A DNA stretch of 64,000 nucleotides from Chrysopilus asiliformis. Taxonomy: Eukaryota; Arthropoda; Insecta; Diptera; Rhagionidae. How positions within the stretch are numbered: position 1 is the stretch's first letter; every line of letters begins with the position of its first letter. Below, piece by piece: positions 23,273-48,759 of this stretch. The stretch is from positions 82,460,148-82,524,147 of the forward strand of contig OZ035960.1 of NCBI GenBank assembly GCA_964034945.1, read 5' to 3'. Made by a program: the position numbers and the translations under genes. Under the pieces are notes generated by a model, which was not told where the DNA came from, searched no databases, and worked only from the letters and a program-made list of their open reading frames with translations.

Positions 23273-24215
23273 TTAATTTGCTATGAAATATGTTTTTACA
23301 CTTTTTCTCGAAATATTCGCTAGAAAGAAGATATTCGCGAAAAGTTAATATAAAAAAAGTGTTTCAAAATTATTTACCAGAATTTATTAACAGATTATCA
23401 ATAACACAAACACTGTTCTGCGTATTAGACAAACGCGAAAATTGTTAATAGAAAAACGCGAATATTGATTTTACTGTTTCAACCTTATCAATTCTTAAAA
23501 ATATTATAATCAAATGTTCCCATTGAAGGAGAATATCTCAAAAAGCACAGCTCTTCATATCAAAAATAGTTCATACAAACATACACCACATGTCATATTC
23601 GAAGAAACGCGAGGATGTATATGAATATTTTTTGACTTATCTATCTGTTTATTGAAGTGTTTAAACGTTATAGTTCTCTTCATCCATGTTTTACATAATT
23701 CTGGCATTTAGTATTCAATCTATATGCAGATGTCGTAGTAAATCTTTAGAAGAAAAAAATGTTTGTCTGTCCAAGAACAAAAAAATCTTGTCAGATATAA
23801 ATATAATTCAGTACAATATAGGCTCTTCTAGCGGCAAGACATTTTTATAAAAATAAATATAACGAAAAATAGTTATATTATCTAGTGCGATTGGTACAGT
23901 AGTGGAAAGTGTATATTGTTGATACTAGAAAATACTTTCATAATATTGTATCTAATCGATAAGACTATTCCATTATTTAAATTTCCAAACAAAAGTATTT
24001 AAATCAATATTAAATTTAATAAAATATATCCACCGTAGAAAACAAGAATTGTTTTTATGCTCACTTATGCTCACTGAAAACAGGAAAAGAGATATTTTTA
24101 ATTACTACAAATTTCAAAATGGTTTCATGTAATTTTATGTAGTTAATTAACTCGGGTTTACGTCATTTTGAATTGAATAGAAAATGTTGGCATGTGTAAC
24201 AGAAAAATACTACAG
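23273..24215. other. AT-rich DNA with no supportable gene
   Basis: Nothing recognised. Confidence 0.45.
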
Positions 24216-24546
24216 TTAGGCGAGAAACACTATTGACGCAGCGTGCTGCAGGGTTGTGCGTTCACTCAACGGAATGCATGCAGCAGCATTGGTTGATGAC
24301 ACAATTGATGCAGCGCTGCAGTGCAGTGTCAAATGTCATTTGAAAAATGTATGATTGCGCATACTTCAATCTTCGAAGAAAACACGCATATGTGGATAAG
24401 CATTATTGCAGCATGCAGGAACGATTTAATTTTTCAAAACGCTGCGTCGATGCAGACGTATGCGTTGCTGCTGCTGTATCAATCGTGTCTGCAGCGATAA
24501 GAATACACGCGTCGTCGTTACTGCGTCAATTGTGTTTCTCGCCTAA
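24216..24546. mobile_element. MITE, 331 bp
   Basis: Inverted ends TTAGGCGAGAAACACWATTG continuing acgcag. The interior is rich in tgcagc/gctgca. A 69-aa plus-strand ORF lies inside but is built of these repeats. Target duplication not clear. Confidence 0.75.
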
Positions 24547-26420
24547 CACAACTTAAACAAAATCTACATTATTTATCAAACAGAACATTAAGCGGTATTC
24601 GAATAAAGGATGCTATTTTTCCAGTGATTTTTTCCATAGTAAATGAAATGGGCAGTCTGTCAAATATTAATTCAGAGTGACACAAGGCAAAGGAATTATC
24701 GCCCGAAACCAAGAAAATATTTCTGGAGCCGCACCATAAACTTAATGTTGTTGTTAGAACGTGTGCGAAACGGTCTGATTGCATGCTAATTCTAGTAAGT
24801 TTTCATTCATTTATCACTGCGAACTGGAAACTTTCCAATAAAAACTGGAATTAGAACGGGAATTATCAGGCAGTTAGACCGTTTCGCAAAAGCTCTCAGT
24901 GTTTTAGACCGAAAATATCATTAAATTTCGTCTTACCCTAAATAAAACGTTGTGTAATCATTTAAAACCTCGGGACTCTCGCACAAAATGAATTTTGTTT
25001 GTAGCCCATTTCTTAACAATTTCTTTAAAAAAATTTAAAGCAAAGATGTTAGATTCACTTTATGACCGAAAATTTTCCGCAGGCGAAAACAATGTTCTTT
25101 GGAGCAACATCCGTCCGAAATAGAGTGCTATTTTCGTATTTATTGATCGTTTTTTCTTGTGTTTGAAAAATTATTACACTAAATAAAAAAAAATCGGGAC
25201 AAAAATTTAATTTCCACAACAAACCTAAATCCGGGGTTATCCCAGCCAGTAGTCACCCTATTTATGGGAAAAGATATCACGTATGAACTGTTTTTATTTA
25301 AATGCTTTTAACCTCCTGCCTACCGGTAACCTTTTTATGGTAGATTAATGAAACTCACAGGGTTTATTCCGTAGAATTCAATTACCATATTAAAAAATGG
25401 AGTGTATTGAATTTAGAAAAATCTCAAACTAATGGATGACGGTAATTTTTGAGCCAAAATTGGTTACCGTCACAATTTTTTTTTTTCATATACTGCGTAT
25501 AGCACACTGGAAGGTGTCAGGTTAAACTAGTTTAAACATCATTTTTTAACAAAAATAACAACTAAATTTAAAACAAAAAAAAATACCGGGTAACAGAAAT
25601 TCATTGTGAAATAATTCACATTTTAGCGCCTAAAGAACCACTGAAATACAACTGACTCCGCCAAAATTAGAATGTTGGTTTACTCTTGCATCGCGTCTTT
25701 TAACATCGTGAGCGCACTAAGAAAGCACTATGTTCAAAATCTGACGCGACTCAGCTGACGACACTTTCACTGTAATTTCACCTCTATTCAAGAAATATAA
25801 AAAACTAAAAAAAATTTCAAAATCTATTCGAGACGTTTCCCGTAATTAGATAGGTCCTCTTCTAAGGAAAATTTTCGTCCACTAAAATCGAGTCTGTACC
25901 TTGCAGGACTATTACAAAAACTTCAAGTTCCAGGGGCTACACTGAGAGAACAGAAATCTTTGTTTTGAGTGCCAATCACTACAATATTAGTAACAGTCAC
26001 TACTGATGTAGTAGCAAATGCTCATATAAGGCCTACCACTACATCATAGTGGCTTATCATGGAGGGTTTGAGTAAAAGCCAAATCAATTGTCACATTGAA
26101 TTTTCCACACCAAACTGCAGTCCGCTTTACAAAAAAAATACAGTACCAGTTCTTTAATATTGGCACTGAAATTTAACTTAAAAATTTACATACCATAAAA
26201 TCATAAGAGATTGATGAACTCTTAATGCGACCCAGGTGAAATTTTTTGAAAAATTTACCCTAGACGCGAATTTTTTTTCTTGAAAATAAGCTACATGTGA
26301 AATTCCGCTCTTTTTTTGCTTGTACGCTGTCCTCTATGCACGCTGCGTTGGTTCGGGTTTGACCTTTAAGGTGAACGGCGCCCCATTTAAATTTCGTATT
26401 TTTTTATTCTAAAAATAATA
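24547..26420. other. Non-coding DNA with repeat fragments
   Basis: 26085-26310 resembles 43790-43990 (cttaatatt...ctgaaattt...acataccat) and looks like a decayed hAT fragment. No gene seen. Confidence 0.45.
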
Positions 26421-26463
26421 GTTTCTCGCTCACATAGCTAGCTTAGCTATGTGAGCGAGAAAC
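26421..26463. repeat. Perfect 20-bp inverted repeat (hairpin) upstream of ace-1
   Basis: GTTTCTCGCTCACATAGCTA, 3-nt loop, exact complement. An extra half-copy (cgctcacatagcta) follows at 26465-26478. It lies about 365 bp before the ace-1 start codon. Could be regulatory or a decayed MITE. Confidence 0.85.
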
Positions 26464-26518
26464 GTCGCTCACATAGCTAAGCTAGCTTAGCTTAGGTGGA
26501 CAGCGGGTCTGAAGGTCT

Positions 26519-26677
26519 ACTAAATATTTCTGAATAACGAAAATATAGATTATATAAAAAAACAATATGTTAAGAAAAAAATCAATTTTCTTTTCTTACT
26601 AAATATTTCTGAATAATGAAAATAAAGATTATATAAACACTATGTTAAGGAAAAAAATCAATTTTCTTTTATTATTT
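26519..26677. repeat. 79-bp tandem duplication upstream of ace-1
   Basis: Two copies of a block from actaaatatttctgaata to atcaattttctttt, about 150 to 310 bp before the ace-1 ATG. The second copy supplies the pyrimidine tract of a possible splice acceptor at 26680-26681. Confidence 0.85.
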
Positions 26678-26681
26678 TCAG

Positions 26682-26767
26682 AGTGCAATAAATTACGACC
26701 GAAAGGTTTTTAAACAACAAGCTCAAATAATATGAAGCTATATATCGCTAGTAGATGTTGACATAAG
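26682..26767 (+). other. Possible 5' UTR exon of ace-1
   Basis: A good acceptor (ttattattttcag) ends at 26681, and a good donor (ATAAG|GTAAG) is at 26768. A 50-bp intron with acceptor attctag ending at 26817 would then join it to the ATG exon. This rests on splice-site sequence only. Confidence 0.35.
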
Positions 26768-26828
26768 GTAAGAAAATTCGAACGTTAAATAAAAAATAAT
26801 ATTAGAGTTTATTCTAGATTTCTCCAGA

Positions 26829-40339
<13,511 letters not shown>

Positions 40340-40396
40340 ATTGATAATAGTAAAACACTAAGCTTTTTATTGAATATTACCTTATTGCCCCTCAAA

Positions 40397-40419
40397 AATA
40401 AATTTATTAAATAAATAAA
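40397..40419 (+). terminator. ace-1 polyadenylation signals
   Basis: Three AATAAA hexamers at 40397, 40410 and 40414, 58-75 bp after the stop codon. Other AATAAA hexamers further downstream could also be used. Confidence 0.6.
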
Positions 40420-41483
40420 ACATTGTAAATGCGACTGCTTTTTAACACTGACTTAAATAAATAAAATGAAAATATAATGGCTTTATGAACTTTTTAAAAA
40501 TGATAATATGAAAATCAAACTGAGGCAAGATAACTAAGGAAGCTATCTGCTTAAAAATAATTGGAATTTATTCCTTTTTTCTTTCTATCGTTTCTCTTTA
40601 TTCGAATCTTTGTTGGTAACAAACACGACTTAATCGTGTTAAGTTGAAACGAAATTTTTAAAAATTAAACAGTTCCATCTAGCACTAAAGCTAAATTTAA
40701 AACAATTTCATGTTATGAATTATAAAACATATATAATAAAAGTAATAGAGATTTCGCTTTTTTACAATTTCTACAAAAAAATAATAATTGTAAAAGCATA
40801 ATTATCATTCAAAATGATTTGAAAAATTACACAATAAGGAATTGTCAACCACAAATATTTAAATAGACAAGTTTCTGAAATTTTTAATTTAGTGCAGGAA
40901 AAAATATTACATTTTACAACAATATACTAAAAGTTTTAACGGATAAGATTCTAATCAAAAAATAGGTAATTAAAAAATATAGCTTAACAAATCAATTTGA
41001 AGATTGATGAGTAATAATTATATAAATCATATACACCAAGGAACAATGAAAAGTCCTTAAAGATTATTTTAACATACTTAAATATCGAAAACTAAACTCG
41101 CGCATTGCAATTCAAAAATAATTAATTTAAAGAGCGATGATAATAAAAATAATGATAACTTTTAATAAATAACGATAATATGTCCTTAAGATAGAAAAAT
41201 TTAATATAGATAATATTAAGTCTCAATCTGTGAAACAGGCCTACGAGCTATAATTATTAGCTTCTAACAATTTTCCATGACTCAAAACATTTTCTATCAA
41301 AAAACATCCTTTTTAAAAAATATCAGTTTTCAATGAATTCTTATTAGTTTAATTAATATTAATGCAATATTTTTTTTTAGCTTTAAGTTAGGGAAATTTC
41401 TATGTGCAAAAATACTAAGTTACTGGAAATATTAATCAAGATAAAACATAATAATGATATGCTTGAACTTTACTGCACTCAAT
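40420..41483. other. Very AT-rich DNA downstream of ace-1
   Basis: No gene seen; may include longer 3' UTR forms of ace-1. Confidence 0.4.
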
Positions 41484-41834
41484 AGGCGTTTTCCATTGAA
41501 CACTCCGGAGCGTCCTGGGGCTGATCCCCAAAGGAACAAAACTTGGCGGTATCAAGTAAATTCTTAACCTAATATGGTCATGAATATCTGGTAATTTTAA
41601 AAAAAATTTCCGAGTTTTTAAGATTTGCCGATCCTTTTATTAAACTGAAACGTTTCATTTTTATACTAAAATTTAAATCTAAAACAAATCAAGAGAATTG
41701 AAGTGCTATCTAATGCTATCTCGCGGAAATTTTTGAATTTAACTACACCTGATCTACCCCTATGGTAAGGCTGGAGAAATTCAAAACAGCGGCTGTTGAC
41801 TGGAGTGCTACATCAAGGCCAGCGGAAAACGCCT
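41484..41834. mobile_element. MITE, family C, copy 1, 3-bp target duplication
   Basis: Ends AGGCGTTTTCC inverted; AAT duplicated on both sides. Contains cactccggagcgtcc and gatctacccctatgg. A related copy lies at 52157-52490. Confidence 0.78.
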
Positions 41835-41998
41835 AATGAATGTAATTGACCGTATCTATTTGCGGACTGATTTGGTCTAAAGTACCTGTTTGGTCTGAAA
41901 TAGGTCTCGCATTTAGGTGCGGCATTCATTTTAAACTCAATTTTGATTTCACATATTGATTAAAGATTTTATCAGAAATTTTTCACATCAAATTTGCT

Positions 41999-42080
41999 AT
42001 GTATGATCATCTAAATAAATTTACTTCGCTCAGTATGATCATCTAAAAAAAATTGCTTTGCTCTGTATGATCATCTAAAT
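41999..42080. repeat. Short tandem triplication
   Basis: gtatgatcatctaaa occurs three times at ~40-bp spacing with similar linkers. Confidence 0.75.
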
Positions 42081-42572
42081 CAGACGTGGGCAAAAGCAAA
42101 TTGAAAACTTATACATTTATAACTAAAAGGAGAGCGAGAAGCTGTAAAACTCAAATACACTGTTAAAAAAATTAATTCGGTTTTTAATGTTTCGTATGAA
42201 TTTTTTTATATACAATATCAGAATAATTCTTTTTAATTTTGCGAGTATAGACTTACACGTACAGTATAAGCAAAATCCACACATTTTTTATGCATTTCAC
42301 ACAGCTTTTTATGTGTTTCACACAGTTTCGTTTGTATTGGCTCAAAAGTGTGGAAACCACTAACTTATTTTGAGGTTATAAAATGGTTTTGTTTTGGTCC
42401 AGAATCGTTTACGCGAAAGTACCAAACCGAATCGGTCGATCATTATCCGAACCAAAAGTGAGACCATTGTGGACCAAAATTTAGGTGCTGCAAAATTGGT
42501 ACGACCGAACCGGTTTGGTCCTGCACATAAACTCGACCATTGTTAATTTTTGTATTGATACAAAATACAATA

Positions 42573-42852
42573 CAGTGAAACCTATATAAGTTGGACCCTG
42601 GATAAGCCGGAAACCTCACCCATGGCTACTCTGTAAGTAATGGAGAATTCGAATCACAAAGTTAGAGCGTGCTCTACTACGGGGTCGAATAATGCCTACT
42701 TTATTCAATGCGATTTTGTTAAAATAAATTTTTCAAAATGTTCTATTCAATTCAAAGTCTAGATCTAGCAATTTTCGAGCAAAAAGAGCAGCCCATTCGC
42801 ACACAAAATATCTCAAAAACCGGTCTAAGCCGGACTTATACAGGTTTCACTG
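42573..42852. mobile_element. pogo/Tigger-like MITE
   Basis: Ends CAGTGAAACCTATATAAGTT and, inverted, CAGTGAAACCTGTATAAGTC; preceded by TA, followed by CA (probably mutated TA). CAGT-AAACC ends are typical of pogo/Tigger elements. No transposase. Confidence 0.68.
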
Positions 42853-43359
42853 CATATAAAATTGATATTCACGAAAGTAACGAAACAATTAGAAGCATTG
42901 TATTGCCATTATTTTTGGATGATAAAATGAAAACTATACATTTAACGAAAAAAAACCAATTGTTGAAATTGAAAAAAAAAAATTAAGATTCAACTTATGG
43001 AGATTAACTTGAAATTAATTTGAATACGCCTCAAAGGTTTTACAATTATAACTTTTTTACCATCCTTATAGTTTTTGTGTTATCATTTTTGGGTATAGCT
43101 TCATATAACAAAGTAAAAAATCGCGCCAATGAATTATAGCAATGTAAGATCTACTTAAATCAATTAGGAACAAAACTTACTTCCGTTAATTCTAGTAAGC
43201 ACTAATGATCATTAGAGGCCCACTCACCCTAGGCTAAATCAGATGTTCCCAGCCCAAAGTTTACCGAAAACATAGTTATAGACAGATTTCCGTCTATTTT
43301 TTTATACAGTGAATATAAAAACAGAGCTTCAGTTTTCTTGTTGCATATTTTTGTATTAA

Positions 43360-43637
43360 CCCATTCGGTATTTTGATGCCATATGGCAATGCAGTTAAAA
43401 ATTTGAATGGACTTATTATTTATTTATTTTCAACACTCTATTCTCATTCAGTGCACCTTTAAGTGCATTTGTGACCCAATTTTGATTTTTTGAGTAAAAA
43501 GCTGGACTACAGTAGACGTATTTGTAAAAAAAAAAAAAAAATTTTTTTGTTTTAAATGAATACTAATAGCTTAAACATCATTAATTTGTATAGAGAGAAT
43601 TTTTAACCCCTATAGAAAAAAACATGTACCGAACGGG
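43360..43637. mobile_element. piggyBac-like MITE, copy 2
   Basis: TTAA at 43356-43359 and 43638-43641; ends CCCATTCGGTA and CCCGTTCGGTA (inverted). Contains TGCCATATGGCA like copy 1. Confidence 0.78.
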
Positions 43638-43751
43638 TTAAGAACTATGATTGATATTGGTTCATAAACCTCAAAATTTATACAATATAATTATACTTAA
43701 CTTAATTTATCCTTGGGGTTGAGTAAGACCCAAATCTGATAAGTATAAAAC

Positions 43752-44215
43752 AGGGTTGTCGAACTCAATTACCAAGGGCCACAATGAGTTTTCTACACCA
43801 ATCCCCGGGCCGTATTATAAAAATATATGGTAGGTGTTCTTTAATATTACCACTGAAATTTCAATTGAAAATTTACATACTATCAAAACACAAGGAATAG
43901 ATGAGCCCTAAGCGAAATATTTTAAAAAAATCTGCTCTGGATTTTTAAATATGAACTACAGGCGAAATTTTCCACGTATCGAATATAAATCGAATATATA
44001 GACTATTCTAAACTGCAAAGGTACCAACGGCAAGTAATCCGCGATAGGTAAATGTCGTGGTTCATCATTAATGCAAAGCGGCAACCGAGACAAAACTTGT
44101 ATTTGGCATCCCCTCACTTTCTAAAAAAAATTAATAAAAAGCATTGTTCTGTGTGCTTGCAAACTTAGAAAGACCGATCAGATAGAAGAGGTTTGTTTGA
44201 ATTTGTGTCTGTGAT
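43752..44215. repeat. Decayed hAT-like repeat
   Basis: Starts cagggttgtcgaactcaatt with agggccacaa and gggccg blocks, typical of hAT ends; parts match 26085-26310 and 22124-22260. Boundaries unclear. Confidence 0.45.
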
Positions 44216-46810
44216 TCACTTCTTTTTTCAGAAATGTTGATTCTCAAACGCCTCACCACCACCTTTATATACATATATACATATATATATATATCCACAG
44301 CTGTCAAATCAGGAGTGTGTTCATTTATGATAGAATTAAGGTTGGGTTGAGCTTGTCAAAGTTTGAACAGCTGACTGGCAAAATTTGAAAAAAAGTTTAC
44401 TTTACTGAGGTATTGTGGAACGCGATTTGCTTAACTTTGACTATATTGGCAAGAAATAATTTGCCAACAGAAACATTTGAATGAAAAATATTTCCAAAAC
44501 TAGTTTCGTCATTAAACACTTCCCTTTCATTTGTTTTCTTAAATATTTGTATAGGCACTGTTTTTCGTAAAACACTTCCTCAAATACTTACTCAGTATAG
44601 TTTGCCCACGTGAAAAGACTCACATGTGAACGTTTCCAAATCATCCATATTTACTTCGAAATAGAAAACTATGTAAATTTGATATTCGACATAATCGTTC
44701 TTCTGAGGTTGCTATTCGCCTTTACTGTGAATAAATTTCGAACCACACACTCCCTTCATTATGTCAAGCCATCAAGGTGTCAAAGAAATAAGCATACTAA
44801 AAAGAGAATGCCCGCTGTAAGTGAAATTGTCGATGTCGGTTTTTTTTTCGAAATAATGCCGGGGCTCGCGTTACCATCAATGAACAACAATACCGACCAA
44901 TGATCAACGATTATTTCTTTGAAAACATGGAAGATAACGACTCTGGCGACATGTGGTCCAGCTCGATACATCGCACCACAAATAGTATAAACATACAGAT
45001 GTTGCACGGTGAACAAACAAATGTTCGTCAAGAACAGTGGACGTTGCTATAATGGCAAGAAATAATCTTTCAAATAAAAAAAAAATCTGAAAATTTAATT
45101 TTTTGTTGAATTTTTTTTAAAAGTTCTAATCCTTAAAAAAACACCCCATATGAATAAAAACTTATGACCGAGGTATTAAGAAATATTAGAAAGATGTGGT
45201 TTTTTGTTTAAAAAAAACTGACTACTTGAATGCGCATAAAATATTCTTCTACAATACAAATTCTTGAGGATTGAATAAATAAATACATTCCGTTAAGTTC
45301 CTATTAAAGTGTTTATTCGGCACACGAATTTATGGAAAATTGACTAAAATAAATTTCATTTTCAAAATATAAGCCTGAAATTTAAGAATCGTCGTCCATA
45401 AAACGCTAAAAACGATCATTCGTATTATATTTTCAACTAATTCGAAAAGTTTGATTTGCTATAGTTCGAATATTACCTTTTCAAATTGCAATAGCATAAT
45501 CCAAAATTTGAAAACTTCCTCTAACTAAAGAATAAACCTAATGTCCTCGATAGATGGCAAGTAATTAGAATTCGGAATTTAATTACCAAAGCTAAGACAT
45601 CAAAACGATTTTTTTTTCTATTGCTTAAATTTTATGTGCCCCCTAGGAAAATATTAATTATATTACAAACTTACATGATATATGTATGTATATAGAATGA
45701 AGAAAGGCAAATTTTAAACAAGTATATTGAATTCGCATTAGTCGTAAGGGGTGATTTATTTACTTGCAAGCCTGTAAAACAAAATATAAGATCTTCCATG
45801 CTTGTCAGATCTACGCTGCCTAACTTCAATTCTTTAACTGTGGTTACTCCATTGTAGTAAAAATTAGTCATAGGCTAAATTTATTTTTTAAATATGTTTA
45901 AAATCATTCAAAGTCATTTTATTAAAGAAAGGCCTATAATATTTTAAAAGAAAAAAACTAGACACAAGGCTTTGATCTAATTAATAATAACAATACCAGA
46001 AATGTTAAGTAAATGAATGTCCAAAAAAATATTTTCTTCAAAAGACCATCAAGTTTTTTACACATTAGGCTCTCATGTAACTTAAAATTGAAAAAAACTT
46101 AGCCATGGCTTTTGCTTTGTTTTTTGCTACTAGATTGAAGTATATAAAAATAACTGTATTATCTATGTTAAGATTTTTTTTATTCAATTTCGCACAAATA
46201 GTGTGACAATTTAAAAAGGCTTTAGAATTTTAATGTTTTTGGCTTAAGAGAAAAATTAATTGATTTTATTTAAAACTTCTGATAAAAAAAAAAGTCTTGT
46301 TCGTTGAACTTTAATGTGTAGGTAATTTACTATATTAAAGACGTGCTAATGGTATTGATATAAACCTTAGAATTTCAAGTATATGCTGCTCGAATCGGCC
46401 TTAATTTTATTTTCAATGTTAGTTACAAGGATAGTTAAAGATAAATAACCAAATGAAATTAATTTGTATATATAAACTTTTAAATAATAAAAAAGTTTAA
46501 AATACAAAAAAAAATCTAGTAAATTGTAGCCCTTAAGTGCAAATATTAATTATACACTAAAATAGACAAATGAAAGTAAACCAAAAGGTCTATGTACTCA
46601 GAATACTTTAAAAAAAATCAGATATAGAATATATATATATATATATATTTATTTATTTATTTATATATATATATTTAACTAATTATAGAAAAACTAAAAA
46701 TAAGATTAAAAATAAAATAAAGAAGTAAAGGAAAAGCTGTTCATTGAAAACATATCATTTAAGCTTAGAAAACTTGACCATTTTACGAATATAAAAATTA
46801 TTGAAGTATA

Positions 46811-46844
<34 letters not shown>

Positions 46845-47707
46845 AATATTAATTAAAGCAAAATAATACCAATTGATCTTCTTTATCTCGGCTCATAGTT
46901 TCAGCAATGTGTCTGATATACAATGGTAGAACTGTTTAAATCAAATTCGACATTTCATTAATCAAATTGTAATATTCAAGGTAAATTTTACAATGTCTTT
47001 CTTACTTGAACTTTTTAATGATAATTAACTTATAAAATAAAATATTAATGCCACAAGAAAGTCTTTAACTACCGTTTTACACAATTTTACACCCAATCAA
47101 TATTTATATAACCGTGACGGAATTGGCATATATCGTAACGACACGGTCGGCATAAAAGCTGCTTGGGTTCTTTCATAACAAATACGTTACTAAACCTATG
47201 ATACGAGATGAATTAATCAGTCTTAGTATAGAAGTGTTCTCTGAATTGAATTAAACATTATTATTTTAAAGCGATTGATTAACAAAAAGTTACGAAAATA
47301 TTTATTAAATTTTGTTTTATTTGTAAAAAATCTGGTTTTCAGAATTTTTACTGGAGCCGAACAAGTATTGCAGCAACCATTTTTTTTTCTTTGTTAGGTT
47401 TGTTGTAAAACAGTTATAAAATACTGGCACTAATTTATAACTAATCACGGTCACAAACTGACAATGTTCGGTTACTGCAATATCTCTACAACGTTTTTGT
47501 TTGATTACATCAATCAACTCTTAATTTGGTTTCTTGAATTACTGATTCTTGATGACCAAATATTTGAAATCGTCAAACCTCAATTACCAATTTGATTGTA
47601 ATTTTTTTACATGGGCGGTCAACTAAAAGACTCAGTTTGGTGAATGTTGCAGACAGACTTTCTGAAAGTACCTACGCGCATATTATATGTATATATAAAG
47701 ATAAATA
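44216..47707. other. Long AT-rich gene-free stretch with AT microsatellites
   Basis: Pure AT/TA tracts at about 44270-44295, 46629-46672 and 46808-46846. ORFs are short and without domains. Confidence 0.5.
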
Positions 47708-48272
47708 TCGGGTGTTCCAATTGCTTGGACCGATGTTAAATGTGATTGAGAGTTAACGTCTAATGATTTTTGACATCTGTTTTCAGGTTTGACAAGTTCA
47801 GAAATTGTCAATTTCAACCATGGAAAGATTAACAATCGAACAACGTGTTAAAGTTATTGCAGCCTATTCGAAAATGGGCGTTCAAACAGAAATGCAATTC
47901 GCGCACTTCGTGATATCTCGAAACAGCGATGTCAATTGGGAAGATCGTGCGATTTGTTCCTTTGGACTTGTTTCTCAAGAGGAAGGTCCATGGCAACAAG
48001 CCAACCACAATTAAATAGCTGAAGGATGAGATAATAACGCATATTCTTGGGATCAAGGAGCAATTATGCAGAAATGTCATCAAACATTTTGACCATCGTG
48101 TGGAGATGTGCCGCCGAAGCTTTGGCGAACATTTAAGCAATATTATCTTTCACATATAATTTCCATGTGCCAAATAAAATGATTCAATAAAGAAATCAAA
48201 AAAATTTTAACAAATAACATTGTCTTATTTTGTGTTAACATCAGTACAAATACAAACCATTGGAACACTCTG
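47708..48272 (+). mobile_element. Tc1/mariner-superfamily deletion derivative
   Basis: Termini TCGGGTGTTCCAAT and CAGAGTGTTCCAAT (inverted), each next to TA. 565 bp, with a transposase head and tail joined in the middle. Confidence 0.75.
47821..48158 (+). pseudogene. Internally deleted mariner-type transposase
   Basis: Head frame starts MERLTIEQRVKVIAAYSKMG, the helix-turn-helix entry of mariner-type transposases, and runs to a stop at about 48014. The tail, in a different frame, reads CRNVIKHFDHRVEMCRRSFG and EHLSNIIFHI before a stop at about 48158, the usual C-terminal end. The catalytic DDE region between them is gone. Confidence 0.72.
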
Positions 48273-48759
48273 TATATATTTATATATCCGAAACGCTTTT
48301 GATTTTCGCTCTATTTTCGACTTTAGATCCTGTCCACGCGGACCAATTTTAATAAAGATGGTATCGAATGATTCGTTTCAGTTTCCGAATAGGCATAGGG
48401 TATATTTAAAAAAAAAATTACGTATACCCCACAAAATGAAATTACCAAAAAAAAGAGCTTATCTGTGTTGTATTTCGTTTAGGTGAGTTTTCTATCATCT
48501 CTCTGACTCGCAGTCAGATTCTTGGCACACATAACGAAGTTCGACTATAACGAAATTCGCTTTCTCTAAATACGAATTAGAGCATTTACGTTTTTTGTAG
48601 TGGTGTGGAATTTGATTTCCTCTCAAACATTGGGTTCCGATGATCGAAATTTCACATTGGGCTTATGGGGAACGAATTGGACTAGCGCAGGATGAGACGC
48701 TGGCGGTGCAGGGAGTATGCAATAAAATGAATGAAGGACACAGAGAATCGAAGTTCGTT
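48273..48759. other. Non-coding DNA, nothing recognised
   Basis: No domain-bearing ORF or clear repeat boundary. Confidence 0.4.

Noticed and set aside
44610..45031. ORFs of 83-97 aa on both strands
   Set aside because: No recognisable motif, signal or splice context; expected by chance in this composition.
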